A DNA stretch of 11,051 nt from Alphaproteobacteria bacterium (GCA_011526395.1 WTHW01000025.1:1895-12945); one strand, 5' to 3'; positions 1-7,782 are shown, counted from the stretch's first letter. The notes: generated by a model from the letters alone, not told the origin. Program-made: numbers and translations.

Positions 1-1167
1 GGTGAAATCGCCCATGCTTACTTTATTTTTGGATTTGATCAAAAAGCCATTCGCACAGCGCGCCATGCCATTGGCGCTGGTCGCGATAAAGCATGGATGG
101 GGTTTTGGGCTGGCGGTCTCGCCGCATGGCGCTCAGGACAATATGAGCTATCTGAAAGCTTGATGAACGAGCTTGCCGAGATTGAGGATGCGCCAGCTGC
201 TTTGCGCTCAGGTGCTGGTTTCTGGTCATATCGCGCAGCAATGAAGCGCCAAGATCCTGTCAAAGCCATGCAATATCTTGATATTGCTCTGCTCTATCCG
301 ACCTCCTTTTATGGGGTGATGGCGATGCAAATCTCTGGGCAAACCAAACAGCTTGATTTCACTTTGCCAGAGGCTAAAGACAAACTGCTAAACTGGTTGC
401 ATAATAGCAAAGGTGGCAAACGTGCCCTTGCGATGTTGCAGATTGAAAATACGTACGAGGCATCACGCGAAATTCGCTATCTTTATAACGAGATGCCAGA
501 ACCATTGCGCCGCGAGCTTATCAGCTTTGCTGTTGAACATGGCATGGCTGACCTTGCCTTTCGTGTCTCAGACTATCACCGCTTCCAGACAGGTGAAGAG
601 ATCCTAGGCGGCCTGTATCCAAACCTATCACTACAGACAGATTATTCTGTTGATGAAGCACTTGTCTTTGCCATCATTCGCAAAGAATCTGGCTTTTCAG
701 CAGGCGCGAAAAGCCGTGTGAAAGCAGCTGGTATGATGCAAATTATGCCAGCAACAGCCGCCTTTATCACGAATAATCGTAAATTGCGCACAACTGAGCG
801 TTATAAATTATATGACCCCTCTTATAATATCTCATTGGGGCAAAGATATATTGAACATTTATTTGATGAGCCTTTGATAGATAATAATATCGCCAAAATG
901 CTAGCAGCCTATAATGGCGGGCCGGGTAATTTGAATAAATGGCTAAAGCGTATGAATCATGGTGATGATACGCTGATGTTTATGGAATCCATCCCTGCCA
1001 GAGAGACACGCATTTATGTTAAAGCTGTCTTGTCTAATTTATGGATGTATCGCAAACAATTTGGCCAAGATACCCCTGCTTTGCGTAAATTAGTGACAAA
1101 TGATAATGTGGATAGCTCACAATATTTTTTAACAAAGCTTAACACAAGCCAAGATGAAGGCTCTTAA
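1..1167 (+). CDS. Soluble lytic transglycosylase (Slt-type), 5' end outside window
   Basis: Periplasmic murein hydrolase that cleaves the MurNAc-GlcNAc bond of peptidoglycan, giving 1,6-anhydro-MurNAc products. The reading frame is open from base 1, so the true start and signal peptide lie upstream and the ATG at 97 is internal; 388 residues are visible. The first ~200 visible residues are Ala/Leu-rich helical sequence like the superhelical (TPR-like) U-domain of Slt70. The C-terminal third is the goose-lysozyme-like catalytic domain. The catalytic Glu is in RKESGFS (codon 685-687, visible residue 229), followed by the family motifs GMMQIMPATA, AAYNGGPGN and ESIPARETRIYV. The stop is 3 bp before moaB, so the two are probably cotranscribed. 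Family assignment is firm; the exact paralogue is not resolved. Confidence 0.93.
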   Translation, partial: GEIAHAYFIFGFDQKAIRTARHAIGAGRDKAWMGFWAGGLAAWRSGQYELSESLMNELAEIEDAPAALRSGAGFWSYRAAMKRQDPVKAMQYLDIALLYPTSFYGVMAMQISGQTKQLDFTLPEAKDKLLNWLHNSKGGKRALAMLQIENTYEASREIRYLYNEMPEPLRRELISFAVEHGMADLAFRVSDYHRFQTGEEILGGLYPNLSLQTDYSVDEALVFAIIRKESGFSAGAKSRVKAAGMMQIMPATAAFITNNRKLRTTERYKLYDPSYNISLGQRYIEHLFDEPLIDNNIAKMLAAYNGGPGNLNKWLKRMNHGDDTLMFMESIPARETRIYVKAVLSNLWMYRKQFGQDTPALRKLVTNDNVDSSQYFLTKLNTSQDEGS

Positions 1168-1170
1168 ATC

Positions 1171-1722
1171 ATGGGACTAGATACAACGCGCACCTTTGTG
1201 CCTGTATCCATCGCTGTTATGACCATCTCTGACAGCCGCACTTTGGAAGATGATAAATCAGGTGATTTGCTTGTGGCGCGCTTGCAAGAGGCTGGCCATA
1301 CCCTATCAGCGCGCACCATTGTCACAGACGATAAAGATAAAATCATCGAAGCCCTAGACGGATTTACCTCTGATAGCGAGATTGATGTTGTTATCTCCAC
1401 AGGTGGGACAGGCCTGACAGGACGCGATGTGACACCAGAGGCATTTCGCGCCGTCTTTGAAAAAGAAATTGAAGGGTTTGGCGAGATGTTTCGCTTTTTA
1501 TCCTTCCAGAAAATTGGCACATCCACCCTACAAAGCAGAGCTGTCGCCGGCGTTGCAAAAGGCACCTATCTGTTCGCTCTGCCCGGCTCTCCATCCGCCT
1601 GCAGAGATGCATGGGATGATTTACTTATCCATCAGCTAGATTATCGTCATCGCCCTTGTAATTTTGTGGAAATCATGCCGCGCCTGACAGAATCTGGCCT
1701 CAAAGGGCGCAAATCATCTTAA
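1171..1722 (+). CDS. moaB: Molybdenum cofactor biosynthesis protein B (MoaB/MogA family)
   Basis: MoaB/MogA-type proteins bind molybdopterin and carry out or assist its adenylylation before molybdate insertion, in the cytoplasm. The 183-residue protein has the family signatures: an N-terminal AVMTISDSRT segment (residues ~15-24), the glycine-rich STGGTGLTGRDVTPEA loop (76-91) and LPGSP (137-141). Length fits MoaB (about 170-185 aa) rather than the longer MoeA. The ATG lies 3 bp after the transglycosylase stop, with a weak AAGG about 10 bases upstream inside the preceding gene, suggesting translational coupling. No other molybdenum cofactor gene is in the window, so MoaB versus MogA rests on resemblance only. 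Confidence 0.9.
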   Translation: MGLDTTRTFVPVSIAVMTISDSRTLEDDKSGDLLVARLQEAGHTLSARTIVTDDKDKIIEALDGFTSDSEIDVVISTGGTGLTGRDVTPEAFRAVFEKEIEGFGEMFRFLSFQKIGTSTLQSRAVAGVAKGTYLFALPGSPSACRDAWDDLLIHQLDYRHRPCNFVEIMPRLTESGLKGRKSS

Positions 1723-1750
1723 CAAGCTGACACTATAAACAAACACCAGC

Positions 1751-2434
1751 ATGACAACTGACACAGCGCCTACATTTGATTACGAAACAGACTATGGCAC
1801 ATCTGGCTATGTCATTGGCGTCGATGAAGCTGGCAGAGGCCCATGGGCTGGCCCTGTCTGTGCAAGCGCCTTTTGGATAAACCCTGACAAGCTTGCCACC
1901 ATACCAGCCGCCTTAACTGACTCAAAAAAACTATCTGCCAAAAAGCGCGCTGAGATTGAAATAGCCCTAAAGAATGGTCCACATCATTTCACAGCCGCAC
2001 TGGCAAGCGTTGGCGAAATTGATGAGCTGGGTATCCTTCAGGCCAATTTCAAAGCCATGGCACAGGCAATAGATGCGCTTGCAGATACGCTACTTTCCCA
2101 AGACCCGCTTGGCTTGGCTGATAAGGGGCTTTGCCAGATATCTTGTGTCCTTATTGATGGGAATTTAAAACCAAAGATCTCCTATCCTTGCGAGGCGATT
2201 ATCAAAGGTGATGGTCGTGTTCTATCTATCGCGGCAGCTTCTATCATTGCAAAGCAAACACGTGATCATCATATGGCCGCACTTCATGCCAGCCACCCTG
2301 TTTATGGATGGGATAGCAATCAAGGCTATGGCACCAAAGCCCATCGTGAGGCGATTGCACAATATGGCATAACAGACCATCATCGCCGCTCATTTGCCCC
2401 TATCAAAAAATATATCGAAGAGGCGCTTTCATAA
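1751..2434 (+). CDS. rnhB: Ribonuclease HII
   Basis: Cytoplasmic endonuclease that cuts the RNA strand of RNA-DNA hybrids and nicks 5' of single ribonucleotides in DNA, starting ribonucleotide excision repair. The 227-residue protein carries the family motifs: GVDEAGRGPWAGP (23-35; acidic pair Asp25, Glu26), DSKKLSAKKR (57-66), LIDGN (Asp136), KGD (Asp154) and SIIAKQTRD (164-172). It ends with QGYGTKAH and HRRSFAPIK. The Asp136-Asp154 spacing of 18 matches the last two catalytic aspartates of E. coli RNase HII (108 and 126). Between residues ~105 and 130 it has roughly 16-19 residues more than the E. coli enzyme, probably a surface loop. It follows moaB by 28 bp with no convincing Shine-Dalgarno. 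Its position directly before ccrM is common in Alphaproteobacteria. Confidence 0.96.
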   Translation: MTTDTAPTFDYETDYGTSGYVIGVDEAGRGPWAGPVCASAFWINPDKLATIPAALTDSKKLSAKKRAEIEIALKNGPHHFTAALASVGEIDELGILQANFKAMAQAIDALADTLLSQDPLGLADKGLCQISCVLIDGNLKPKISYPCEAIIKGDGRVLSIAAASIIAKQTRDHHMAALHASHPVYGWDSNQGYGTKAHREAIAQYGITDHHRRSFAPIKKYIEEALS

Positions 2435-2512
2435 TCCTCCGACACAGCAGTGTGCTATGCCTCGATCGCTGCTATTCACCTCAGCGAAACACGCTCTCAT
2501 TTTACGCGCACA

Positions 2513-2536
2513 CTAGATAAGCTATCTAGATCTAGA
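2513..2536. repeat. Overlapping CTAG-centred palindromes upstream of ccrM
   Basis: CTAGATA (2513-2519) and TATCTAG (2523-2529) are perfect 7-base inverted arms around a 3-base AGC loop. The right arm overlaps a perfect 12-base palindrome, TCTAGATCTAGA (2525-2536). Three CTAG tetramers fall within 24 bases. There is no following T-run, so it does not look like an intrinsic terminator for rnhB. An operator is possible; function is unknown. Confidence 0.5.
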
Positions 2537-2556
2537 AGACAAACACAACATATAGT

Positions 2557-2600
2557 GTTAGCAAAAATAACTTATATAATTCATTGACTTATAGTGATTC
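2557..2600 (+). promoter_or_regulatory. Probable ccrM promoter region with inverted repeat and GANTC site
   Basis: A consensus -10 hexamer TATAAT occupies 2575-2580, with no good -35 hexamer at 16-18 bp spacing (2552-2557 reads ATAGTG). A perfect inverted repeat GTTA-N7-TAAC (2557-2560 and 2568-2571) fills the spacer, where an activator or repressor could bind. A methylation target GATTC (GANTC) lies at 2596-2600, just past the expected transcription start. Caulobacter ccrM is controlled by CtrA and by GANTC methylation, so the layout is suggestive. The repeat does not, however, match the CtrA consensus TTAA-N7-TTAA. Confidence 0.35.
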
Positions 2601-2648
2601 CTTGATGTTTCTTAGTAACACGAAACAGTCAAATGGACGCAAAGTAAG

Positions 2649-3740
2649 ATGAAAAAAGACGTAATTTATCATGGTGATTGCATCTCGCAGTTAAAGAAAT
2701 TGCCAGATGAATCTGTTGATCTTATTTTCGCAGATCCACCCTATAATCTTCAGCTATCAGGCAATTTGCACCGCCCTGATCAGTCTCTTGTGGATGCTGT
2801 TGATGATGATTGGGATCAATTTGACAGCTTTGCCGCCTATGATGCGATGTGCAAAGCATGGTTATCTGAATGTCGCCGTATTCTAAAACCAGATGGCGCG
2901 ATTTGGGTGATTGGCTCTTATCACAATGTGTTCCGCTTGGGTGTCCAGCTTCAAGATCTTGGCTATTGGATGCTCAATGACATTATTTGGCGTAAAACAA
3001 ATCCTATGCCAAATTTCCGTGGGCGTCGTTTTACCAATGCGCATGAAACATTAATCTGGGCATCAAAGTCTGAAAATTCAAAATACACCTTTAATTATGA
3101 AGCTATGAAAGCTTTGAATGAAGGTCTTCAAATGCGCTCTGATTGGCATTTGCCTCTTTGCACAGGTGCTGAACGCATTAAAGGTGCTGATGGCAAAAAA
3201 GCCCATCCAACGCAAAAGCCTGAAAATCTGCTAGCACGCGTTATCCTCTCATCTACCAAGCGCGGTGATATCGTTCTTGATCCTTTCTTTGGGACTGGCA
3301 CAACAGGCGCTGTTGCCAAAAAGCTAGGACGTCATTTTATTGGCATTGAACAAGATGCTAATTATGTAAAAGTCGCCACAAGCAGAATTGCCGCTGTCAC
3401 ACCTGTTGCTGACACACATCTTCTTGATACCAAAACCAAAAAGGCAGAGCCGCGCGTGCCATTTGGCGCACTTGTTGAACGTGGCTGGATTTCTGTTGGT
3501 GATAAGATATTCGATCAGAAACGACGTTTTTCAGCACAAGTCTGTGCAGATGGCACATTGAAAGCTGTTAAGAAATTCAAAGGCAAAGATGCCACAGGCA
3601 CAATCCATACATTGGGCGCTCAATTACAAGAGGCACCAAGCTGTAATGGGTGGACATTCTGGCATATTGAACGTGATGGCAAAGATGTTGTGATTGATGA
3701 ATTACGCACAAAGCTTCGCCAAGAGAACTACTCAGCGTAA
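2649..3740 (+). CDS. ccrM: Cell-cycle adenine DNA methyltransferase CcrM (GANTC)
   Basis: Beta-class N6-adenine methyltransferase; CcrM orthologues methylate the A in GANTC and couple transcription to replication in Alphaproteobacteria. In the 363-residue protein the catalytic DPPY (29-32) precedes the SAM-binding DPFFGTGTTG (211-220), the order that defines the beta class. Between them are segments typical of CcrM: a VDDDWDQF region (51-58), GAIWVIGSYHN (83-93), WRKTNPMPNF (114-123) and KAHPTQKP (184-191). The last ~90 residues, from EPRVPFG, form the C-terminal RAMA-type domain needed for DNA binding in Caulobacter CcrM. Length is close to the Caulobacter protein (358 aa). No restriction partner is nearby, fitting an orphan enzyme. 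The start has only a weak AAG-rich ribosome site and is preceded by a four-codon mini-ORF ending one base before it. Confidence 0.96.
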   Translation: MKKDVIYHGDCISQLKKLPDESVDLIFADPPYNLQLSGNLHRPDQSLVDAVDDDWDQFDSFAAYDAMCKAWLSECRRILKPDGAIWVIGSYHNVFRLGVQLQDLGYWMLNDIIWRKTNPMPNFRGRRFTNAHETLIWASKSENSKYTFNYEAMKALNEGLQMRSDWHLPLCTGAERIKGADGKKAHPTQKPENLLARVILSSTKRGDIVLDPFFGTGTTGAVAKKLGRHFIGIEQDANYVKVATSRIAAVTPVADTHLLDTKTKKAEPRVPFGALVERGWISVGDKIFDQKRRFSAQVCADGTLKAVKKFKGKDATGTIHTLGAQLQEAPSCNGWTFWHIERDGKDVVIDELRTKLRQENYSA

Positions 3741-3757
3741 AACTATTCAGCCGAAAG

Positions 3758-4987
3758 TCAGTCAGTTTCCTTTGGTAGCAAGAAATACCCAAGAACTATT
3801 AGCACAATCACAATCGCCATACCGGCGCGCTCAATGCCTGTGAAATAAACAAGCCAGCCATATAATAACGGCCCGATGAAGCTCGTGGCTTTTCCAGATA
3901 GCATATATAACCCGAATAACGAGGCTTTGCTTTGTTCAGGCGCTCGCCGCGCAACATATGAGCGCGAGGCAGATTGGCAAGGGCCAACAAATAACCCTAA
4001 AATAATCGTAGCGCCCCAAAAGACCTCCTTAGATGGTGCGCCAATGGCGATAACACCAAAAATGATAAGCCCGATAAGGGCATAACGAATGGTCGAAAGG
4101 GCACCAAGCCTATCATCAGCCCAGCCGCCACCAATGGCGCCAAGACCAGCTGCGATATTTAACGAAATAGCAAAGAGCAATATTTCAGTTTGCGTAAAGC
4201 CAAACACTTTTGCAGCAAATATCCCGCCAAGCGCGAATAAGGTGACAAGCCCATCATTAAAGGCCATGCGCGCAATCAAAAACCGCACCATATGCGGGAT
4301 AGCGCGCGCTTCACTTATGGCTTGTTTGACTTGTGTTAAATAGCGCCCTTTATGCGGGGTCGCTGGCGGTGATTTCACAAATAAAAATAACGGGATATAA
4401 AAGATGATGGCCCATAGCCCGGCAAATACCATCGTTGCTCTGACATGTTCTGCTTGTGATTTATCAAGACCAAAAGGCGCTACTTCTGGCAAAATAAACA
4501 CGGCCAATGCGATGGATAAGGCAACCACAGCGCCGACATAACCAACACCCCACGCAATGCCTGAGAGCCGCCCCATTTTCTCAGTCGGCACCATATGCAC
4601 CAATAGGGCATTATAGAACACAAAACCGATTTCCATCATGAATATGGATAGGGCTGATAGTAAGAGCGCATAGACAATAAACGCATTATCTGGCTCAGCA
4701 TACCATAATGCCATGACCGCCACTGCGCCGATAAGCAAGCTGGCTGTCAGGCCATGTTTGATAAGCCCCTTACTATCCGCAAAACGCCCTGCAAACACAG
4801 AGACAAGCGCGATCGCAAGAGAGGTAAAAGCTGTCATCTGCGCCCATAACACAGTCCCATTTTCAGGGGCAATCGTTGTGGAAAAATACACAGCAAAGAC
4901 AAAGGTGGCATGCAAGGTAGGGACAGGTGATGATGCCCAATCAAAGAGCGCCCATCCAAATTGTGCTTTTTTTGAAGCTGTCTTCAT
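3758..4987 (-). CDS. MFS transporter, UMF1/Atg22-like family
   Basis: Inner-membrane transporter of 409 residues with about 12 hydrophobic segments. The N-terminal WALFDWASSPVPT (12-24) matches the WALYDWANSxxxT signature of the UMF1 family (related to yeast vacuolar effluxer Atg22). GRFADSKG (67-74) and GGGWADDRLG (286-295) sit in the loop 2-3 and 8-9 positions of MFS motif A. GPCQSASRSYVARRAP (335-350), followed by ASLFGLYMLSGK, is also characteristic of the family. The central loop (~205-230) is hydrophilic. Substrates of bacterial members are mostly unknown. The gene starts 38 bp after the apt stop on the same strand, so it probably shares a transcript with apt, which hints at but does not show a purine-related substrate. 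Translation starts at a TCTTCATTTGG-type direct repeat (see repeat entry). Confidence 0.85.
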   Translation of the reverse strand: MKTASKKAQFGWALFDWASSPVPTLHATFVFAVYFSTTIAPENGTVLWAQMTAFTSLAIALVSVFAGRFADSKGLIKHGLTASLLIGAVAVMALWYAEPDNAFIVYALLLSALSIFMMEIGFVFYNALLVHMVPTEKMGRLSGIAWGVGYVGAVVALSIALAVFILPEVAPFGLDKSQAEHVRATMVFAGLWAIIFYIPLFLFVKSPPATPHKGRYLTQVKQAISEARAIPHMVRFLIARMAFNDGLVTLFALGGIFAAKVFGFTQTEILLFAISLNIAAGLGAIGGGWADDRLGALSTIRYALIGLIIFGVIAIGAPSKEVFWGATIILGLFVGPCQSASRSYVARRAPEQSKASLFGLYMLSGKATSFIGPLLYGWLVYFTGIERAGMAIVIVLIVLGYFLLPKETD

Positions 4988-5008
4988 TTGGCTATCTTCA
5001 TTTGGTTA
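4981..5008. repeat. 14-bp tandem duplication at the MFS start codon
   Basis: Two adjacent 14-base units, 4981-4994 and 4995-5008, differ at one position (TCTTCATTTGGCTA versus TCTTCATTTGGTTA). Each contains CAT, that is, ATG on the minus strand. The proximal copy is the MFS start codon (4987-4985). The distal one (5001-4999) opens the mini-ORF ATG AAG ATA GCC AAA TGA (M-K-I-A-K), whose stop overlaps the MFS ATG as ATGA. The GAAGA of the distal unit may also act as the Shine-Dalgarno for the MFS start. Confidence 0.7.
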
Positions 5009-5025
5009 TCTTGCGCTACCATTTG

Positions 5026-5556
5026 CTAGAACTCATAGCTTTGCAAACTAACCACAGGACAGCCCTTATCTGCCAAGATAGCTCTGCCGCCAAGACCTGT
5101 TAATTCAATCAAACAGGCTGTGCCAGCAATGATGCCGCCTGCTTGTTTTATCAAATCAACAGAGGCAGAGACTGTGCCGCCTGTGGCGAGCAAATCATCA
5201 ACGAGCAAAATGCGCTTGCCTTTGATTTGGCGGCTTGTTTGCAATGATAAAGTCGCCTCGCCATATTCAAGCGCATATGATTTTTCAATGACATCACCAG
5301 GCAATTTGCCTTTTTTGCGCACCATCACAGCACCGCACCCCATTGCCATCGCAAGCGGCGTGGCAAATAAAAAGCCACGTGCATCAATGCCAGCGATTAC
5401 ATCAGGTTTTAAAGGTGATGAAATCTCGCATAAAGCATCCATCATCTGGCGCAATATCACCCCATCTTCAAGCGCAGGGCTGAAGTCATAAAAGGTTATG
5501 CCATCTTTTGGAAAATCAGGTGTTTTTGAAATATGGTTGTCTAGGTTGAAATCCAT
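5026..5556 (-). CDS. apt: Adenine phosphoribosyltransferase
   Basis: Purine salvage enzyme of the cytoplasm: adenine plus PRPP gives AMP and pyrophosphate. The 176-residue protein is the usual length. It shows the N-terminal FPKDGITFYDFSP segment (15-27), the GIDARGFLFATPLA block (56-69), a KKGKLPG loop (81-87), an ALEYG segment (95-99), and the PRPP-binding motif RILLVDDLLATGGT (115-128). The gene begins 54 bp after the glcB stop on the same strand. An AAGAG about 10 bases upstream of the ATG is an acceptable ribosome site. No strong promoter or terminator is visible in the gap, so readthrough from glcB is likely. The MFS gene follows after 38 bp. Confidence 0.96.
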   Translation of the reverse strand: MDFNLDNHISKTPDFPKDGITFYDFSPALEDGVILRQMMDALCEISSPLKPDVIAGIDARGFLFATPLAMAMGCGAVMVRKKGKLPGDVIEKSYALEYGEATLSLQTSRQIKGKRILLVDDLLATGGTVSASVDLIKQAGGIIAGTACLIELTGLGGRAILADKGCPVVSLQSYEF

Positions 5557-5610
5557 AGCTGTAATGCTCTTACCGGATGAAGCCTAACCGTTCCAAAAAC
5601 ACCTTTTTAT

Positions 5611-7782
5611 CTAGCGATGCGCCTTATATGCCAGACGTTTGCGATGCAAGACAGGCTCTGTATATCCTGATGGTTGTTGACGCCCTTCAAACACTAAGTC
5701 ACAGGCCGCTTGGAACGCAATAGAATTTTCAAAATCCGCTGCCATTGGCTGATAAGTTGGATCAGTTTTATTCTGCTCATCCACAATCGCTGCCATTTTC
5801 TTCATCACAGCCATCACTTGCTCGCTATCTACAATGCCATGATGAAGCCAATTTGCCATATGTTGTGATGAGATACGCAATGTGGCTCTATCTTCCATCA
5901 ATCCGACATTATTAATATCAGGGACTTTTGAGCAACCCACACCAGCATCAACCCAACGAACCACATATCCCAAAATACCTTGGGCATTATTTTCTAGCTC
6001 ATTGGTGATATCATCTTGTGACCAATTTGGGCGTGGTGCCACTGGGATGGTCAAAATATCAGTGATATTTGCTTTGTCTCTTTTTGCTAATTCTGCTTGG
6101 CGTGCAAACACATCAACTGTCTGATAATGCATCGCATGCAATGTCGCGGCTGTTGGGGATGGTACCCATGCACAATTGGCGCCTGCAAGTGGATGACCGA
6201 TTTTCTGTTCAATCATATCCGCCATCATATCAGGCATCGCCCACATACCTTTGCCGATTTGCGCTTTGCCAGAGAATCCACAAGCAAGGCCAACATCAAC
6301 ATTCCAATTCTCATAAGCTGAAATCCAAGCTGCTTGCTTCATATCACCTTTACGGATCATAGGGCCTGCTTCCATAGAGGTATGAATTTCATCACCTGTT
6401 CTATCAAGGAAGCCTGTATTAATGAACACAACACGGTCTTTAGCGGCGCGGATACATTCTTTCAGATTCACAGTTGTGCGACGCTCTTCATCCATAATGC
6501 CGATTTTCATCGTGTTCTTTGAAAGGCCAAGCAACGCTTCTACGGCATCAAAGATTTCAGTGGCAAAAGCAACCTCTTCTGGGCCATGCATTTTCGGCTT
6601 TACGATATAGATAGAGCCTTTGGTTGAATTGCTGGCAAGACCTTGTTTTGCGCGCTCAAAATCATGAAGCGCTCCCAAAGTTGTCATAAAGGCATCCATG
6701 ATACCTTCTGGAATCTCGCTGCCATCTGATAGCAAAATCGCAGGGTTTGTCATCAAATGCCCAACATTACGCACAAGCATTAAAGAGCGACCCTTCAAGC
6801 GTAATTCACCACCATCTGCGGCTGTATAGGTACGATCAGGATTTAAAGAGCGCGTAAATGTATTTGCGCCTTTGGTCATTTCAATCGACAAATCACCTTT
6901 CATAAGGCCTAGCCAATTACCATAAGCAAGCACTTTATCTTCTGCATCAACAGCCGCAACAGAATCCTCACAATCCATAATGGTTGAGATAGCAGATTCT
7001 AGTAACACATCATTGATATAGGCTTTATCAGCACTGCCAATTGCGCCTTGGCTATCAATCGCAATCTCAATATGCAGATTATTGCCACATAGCAAAATCG
7101 CTGTCGGCGCGCTGGCATCTCCGCGATAGCCTTTGAACTGGCTTGCATCATTTAAATAAGTTTTCAAATCACCTTGCGCGATGACAAGCGTGCCATCAAT
7201 GACAGTAAAGCCTGTCGCATCTGCCCATGTGCCATGTGATAACGGCGCTGATTGTGTCAGAAAAGCGCGCGCTGCTTCGATGACTTTTTGGCCACGTACA
7301 GGGTTATATTGTGCCTGTTTTTCTGCGCCATCATCTTCTGATATGGCGTCAGTGCCATAAAGCGCATCATATAAAGATCCCCATCTTGCATTGGCAGCAT
7401 TCAGGGCATAACGCGCATTCATCACAGGCACAACAAGCTGTGGGCCAGCGATGGTTGCAATCTCATCATCAACCTGTGATGTGTTAATGGAAAAATCAGC
7501 ACCTTCTTCGACGATATAGCCAATCTCTTTCAAAAACGCTTGATAGGCATCGCCATCAATCCCATTATCTCTATTTTCAACGAGATAATTATCTATTTTT
7601 GACTGCAACTCTGCACGATGTGCCAATAAAGCCCTATTCTTTGGGGCTAATTTATGGACAGCTTCATCAAAGCCTTGCCAAAAATCTTGACTCGATATGG
7701 ATGTGTCAGCCAAAAGCTGATCATTCACAAATTCCAACAAATCAGCATGAATAGACAGATTGCCGACGCTCATATATCCCAT
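5611..7782 (-). CDS. glcB: Malate synthase G
   Basis: Condenses glyoxylate with acetyl-CoA to malate (cytoplasm), the exit step for glyoxylate from glycolate or similar substrates. In-frame starts exist at 7794 (GTG), 7782 and 7773. I chose ATG 7782 because GAGG (7792-7789) precedes it by 6 bases, and that GAGG overlaps the GTG codon. This gives 723 residues, the E. coli GlcB length. With this numbering Arg338 (in LVRNVGHLM), Cys617 (GCSKVPD) and the catalytic base Asp631 (MEDRATLR) coincide exactly with E. coli positions. Other family blocks seen are MDEERRTTVNLK, NTGFLDRTGDEIHT, GKAQIGKGMWAMPD and WVPSPTAATLHA. No isocitrate lyase or glycolate oxidase gene is in the window, so the glyoxylate source is not shown. 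It lies between pgm and apt. Confidence 0.97.
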   Translation of the reverse strand: MGYMSVGNLSIHADLLEFVNDQLLADTSISSQDFWQGFDEAVHKLAPKNRALLAHRAELQSKIDNYLVENRDNGIDGDAYQAFLKEIGYIVEEGADFSINTSQVDDEIATIAGPQLVVPVMNARYALNAANARWGSLYDALYGTDAISEDDGAEKQAQYNPVRGQKVIEAARAFLTQSAPLSHGTWADATGFTVIDGTLVIAQGDLKTYLNDASQFKGYRGDASAPTAILLCGNNLHIEIAIDSQGAIGSADKAYINDVLLESAISTIMDCEDSVAAVDAEDKVLAYGNWLGLMKGDLSIEMTKGANTFTRSLNPDRTYTAADGGELRLKGRSLMLVRNVGHLMTNPAILLSDGSEIPEGIMDAFMTTLGALHDFERAKQGLASNSTKGSIYIVKPKMHGPEEVAFATEIFDAVEALLGLSKNTMKIGIMDEERRTTVNLKECIRAAKDRVVFINTGFLDRTGDEIHTSMEAGPMIRKGDMKQAAWISAYENWNVDVGLACGFSGKAQIGKGMWAMPDMMADMIEQKIGHPLAGANCAWVPSPTAATLHAMHYQTVDVFARQAELAKRDKANITDILTIPVAPRPNWSQDDITNELENNAQGILGYVVRWVDAGVGCSKVPDINNVGLMEDRATLRISSQHMANWLHHGIVDSEQVMAVMKKMAAIVDEQNKTDPTYQPMAADFENSIAFQAACDLVFEGRQQPSGYTEPVLHRKRLAYKAHR

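Noticed and set aside
97..1167. ATG at 97 as the start of the lytic transglycosylase
   Set aside because: The same frame is open to base 1 and reads as continuous helical Slt-like sequence upstream; the visible protein lacks a signal peptide, so the true start is outside the window.
2483..2503. AGCG-AAACA-CGCT hairpin followed by CATTTT as the rnhB terminator
   Set aside because: A four-base stem with a broken T-run is not a credible intrinsic terminator.
3876..4343. Plus-strand open frames opposite the MFS gene, and similar frames opposite glcB, pgm and galU
   Set aside because: They lie fully antisense to well-recognised genes, have no domain-like sequence and no ribosome sites; they are shadows of coding strands.
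5595..5608. AAAAA-CACC-TTTTT as a terminator between glcB and apt
   Set aside because: The stem is only five A-T pairs with no GC content; it is too weak to call a terminator.
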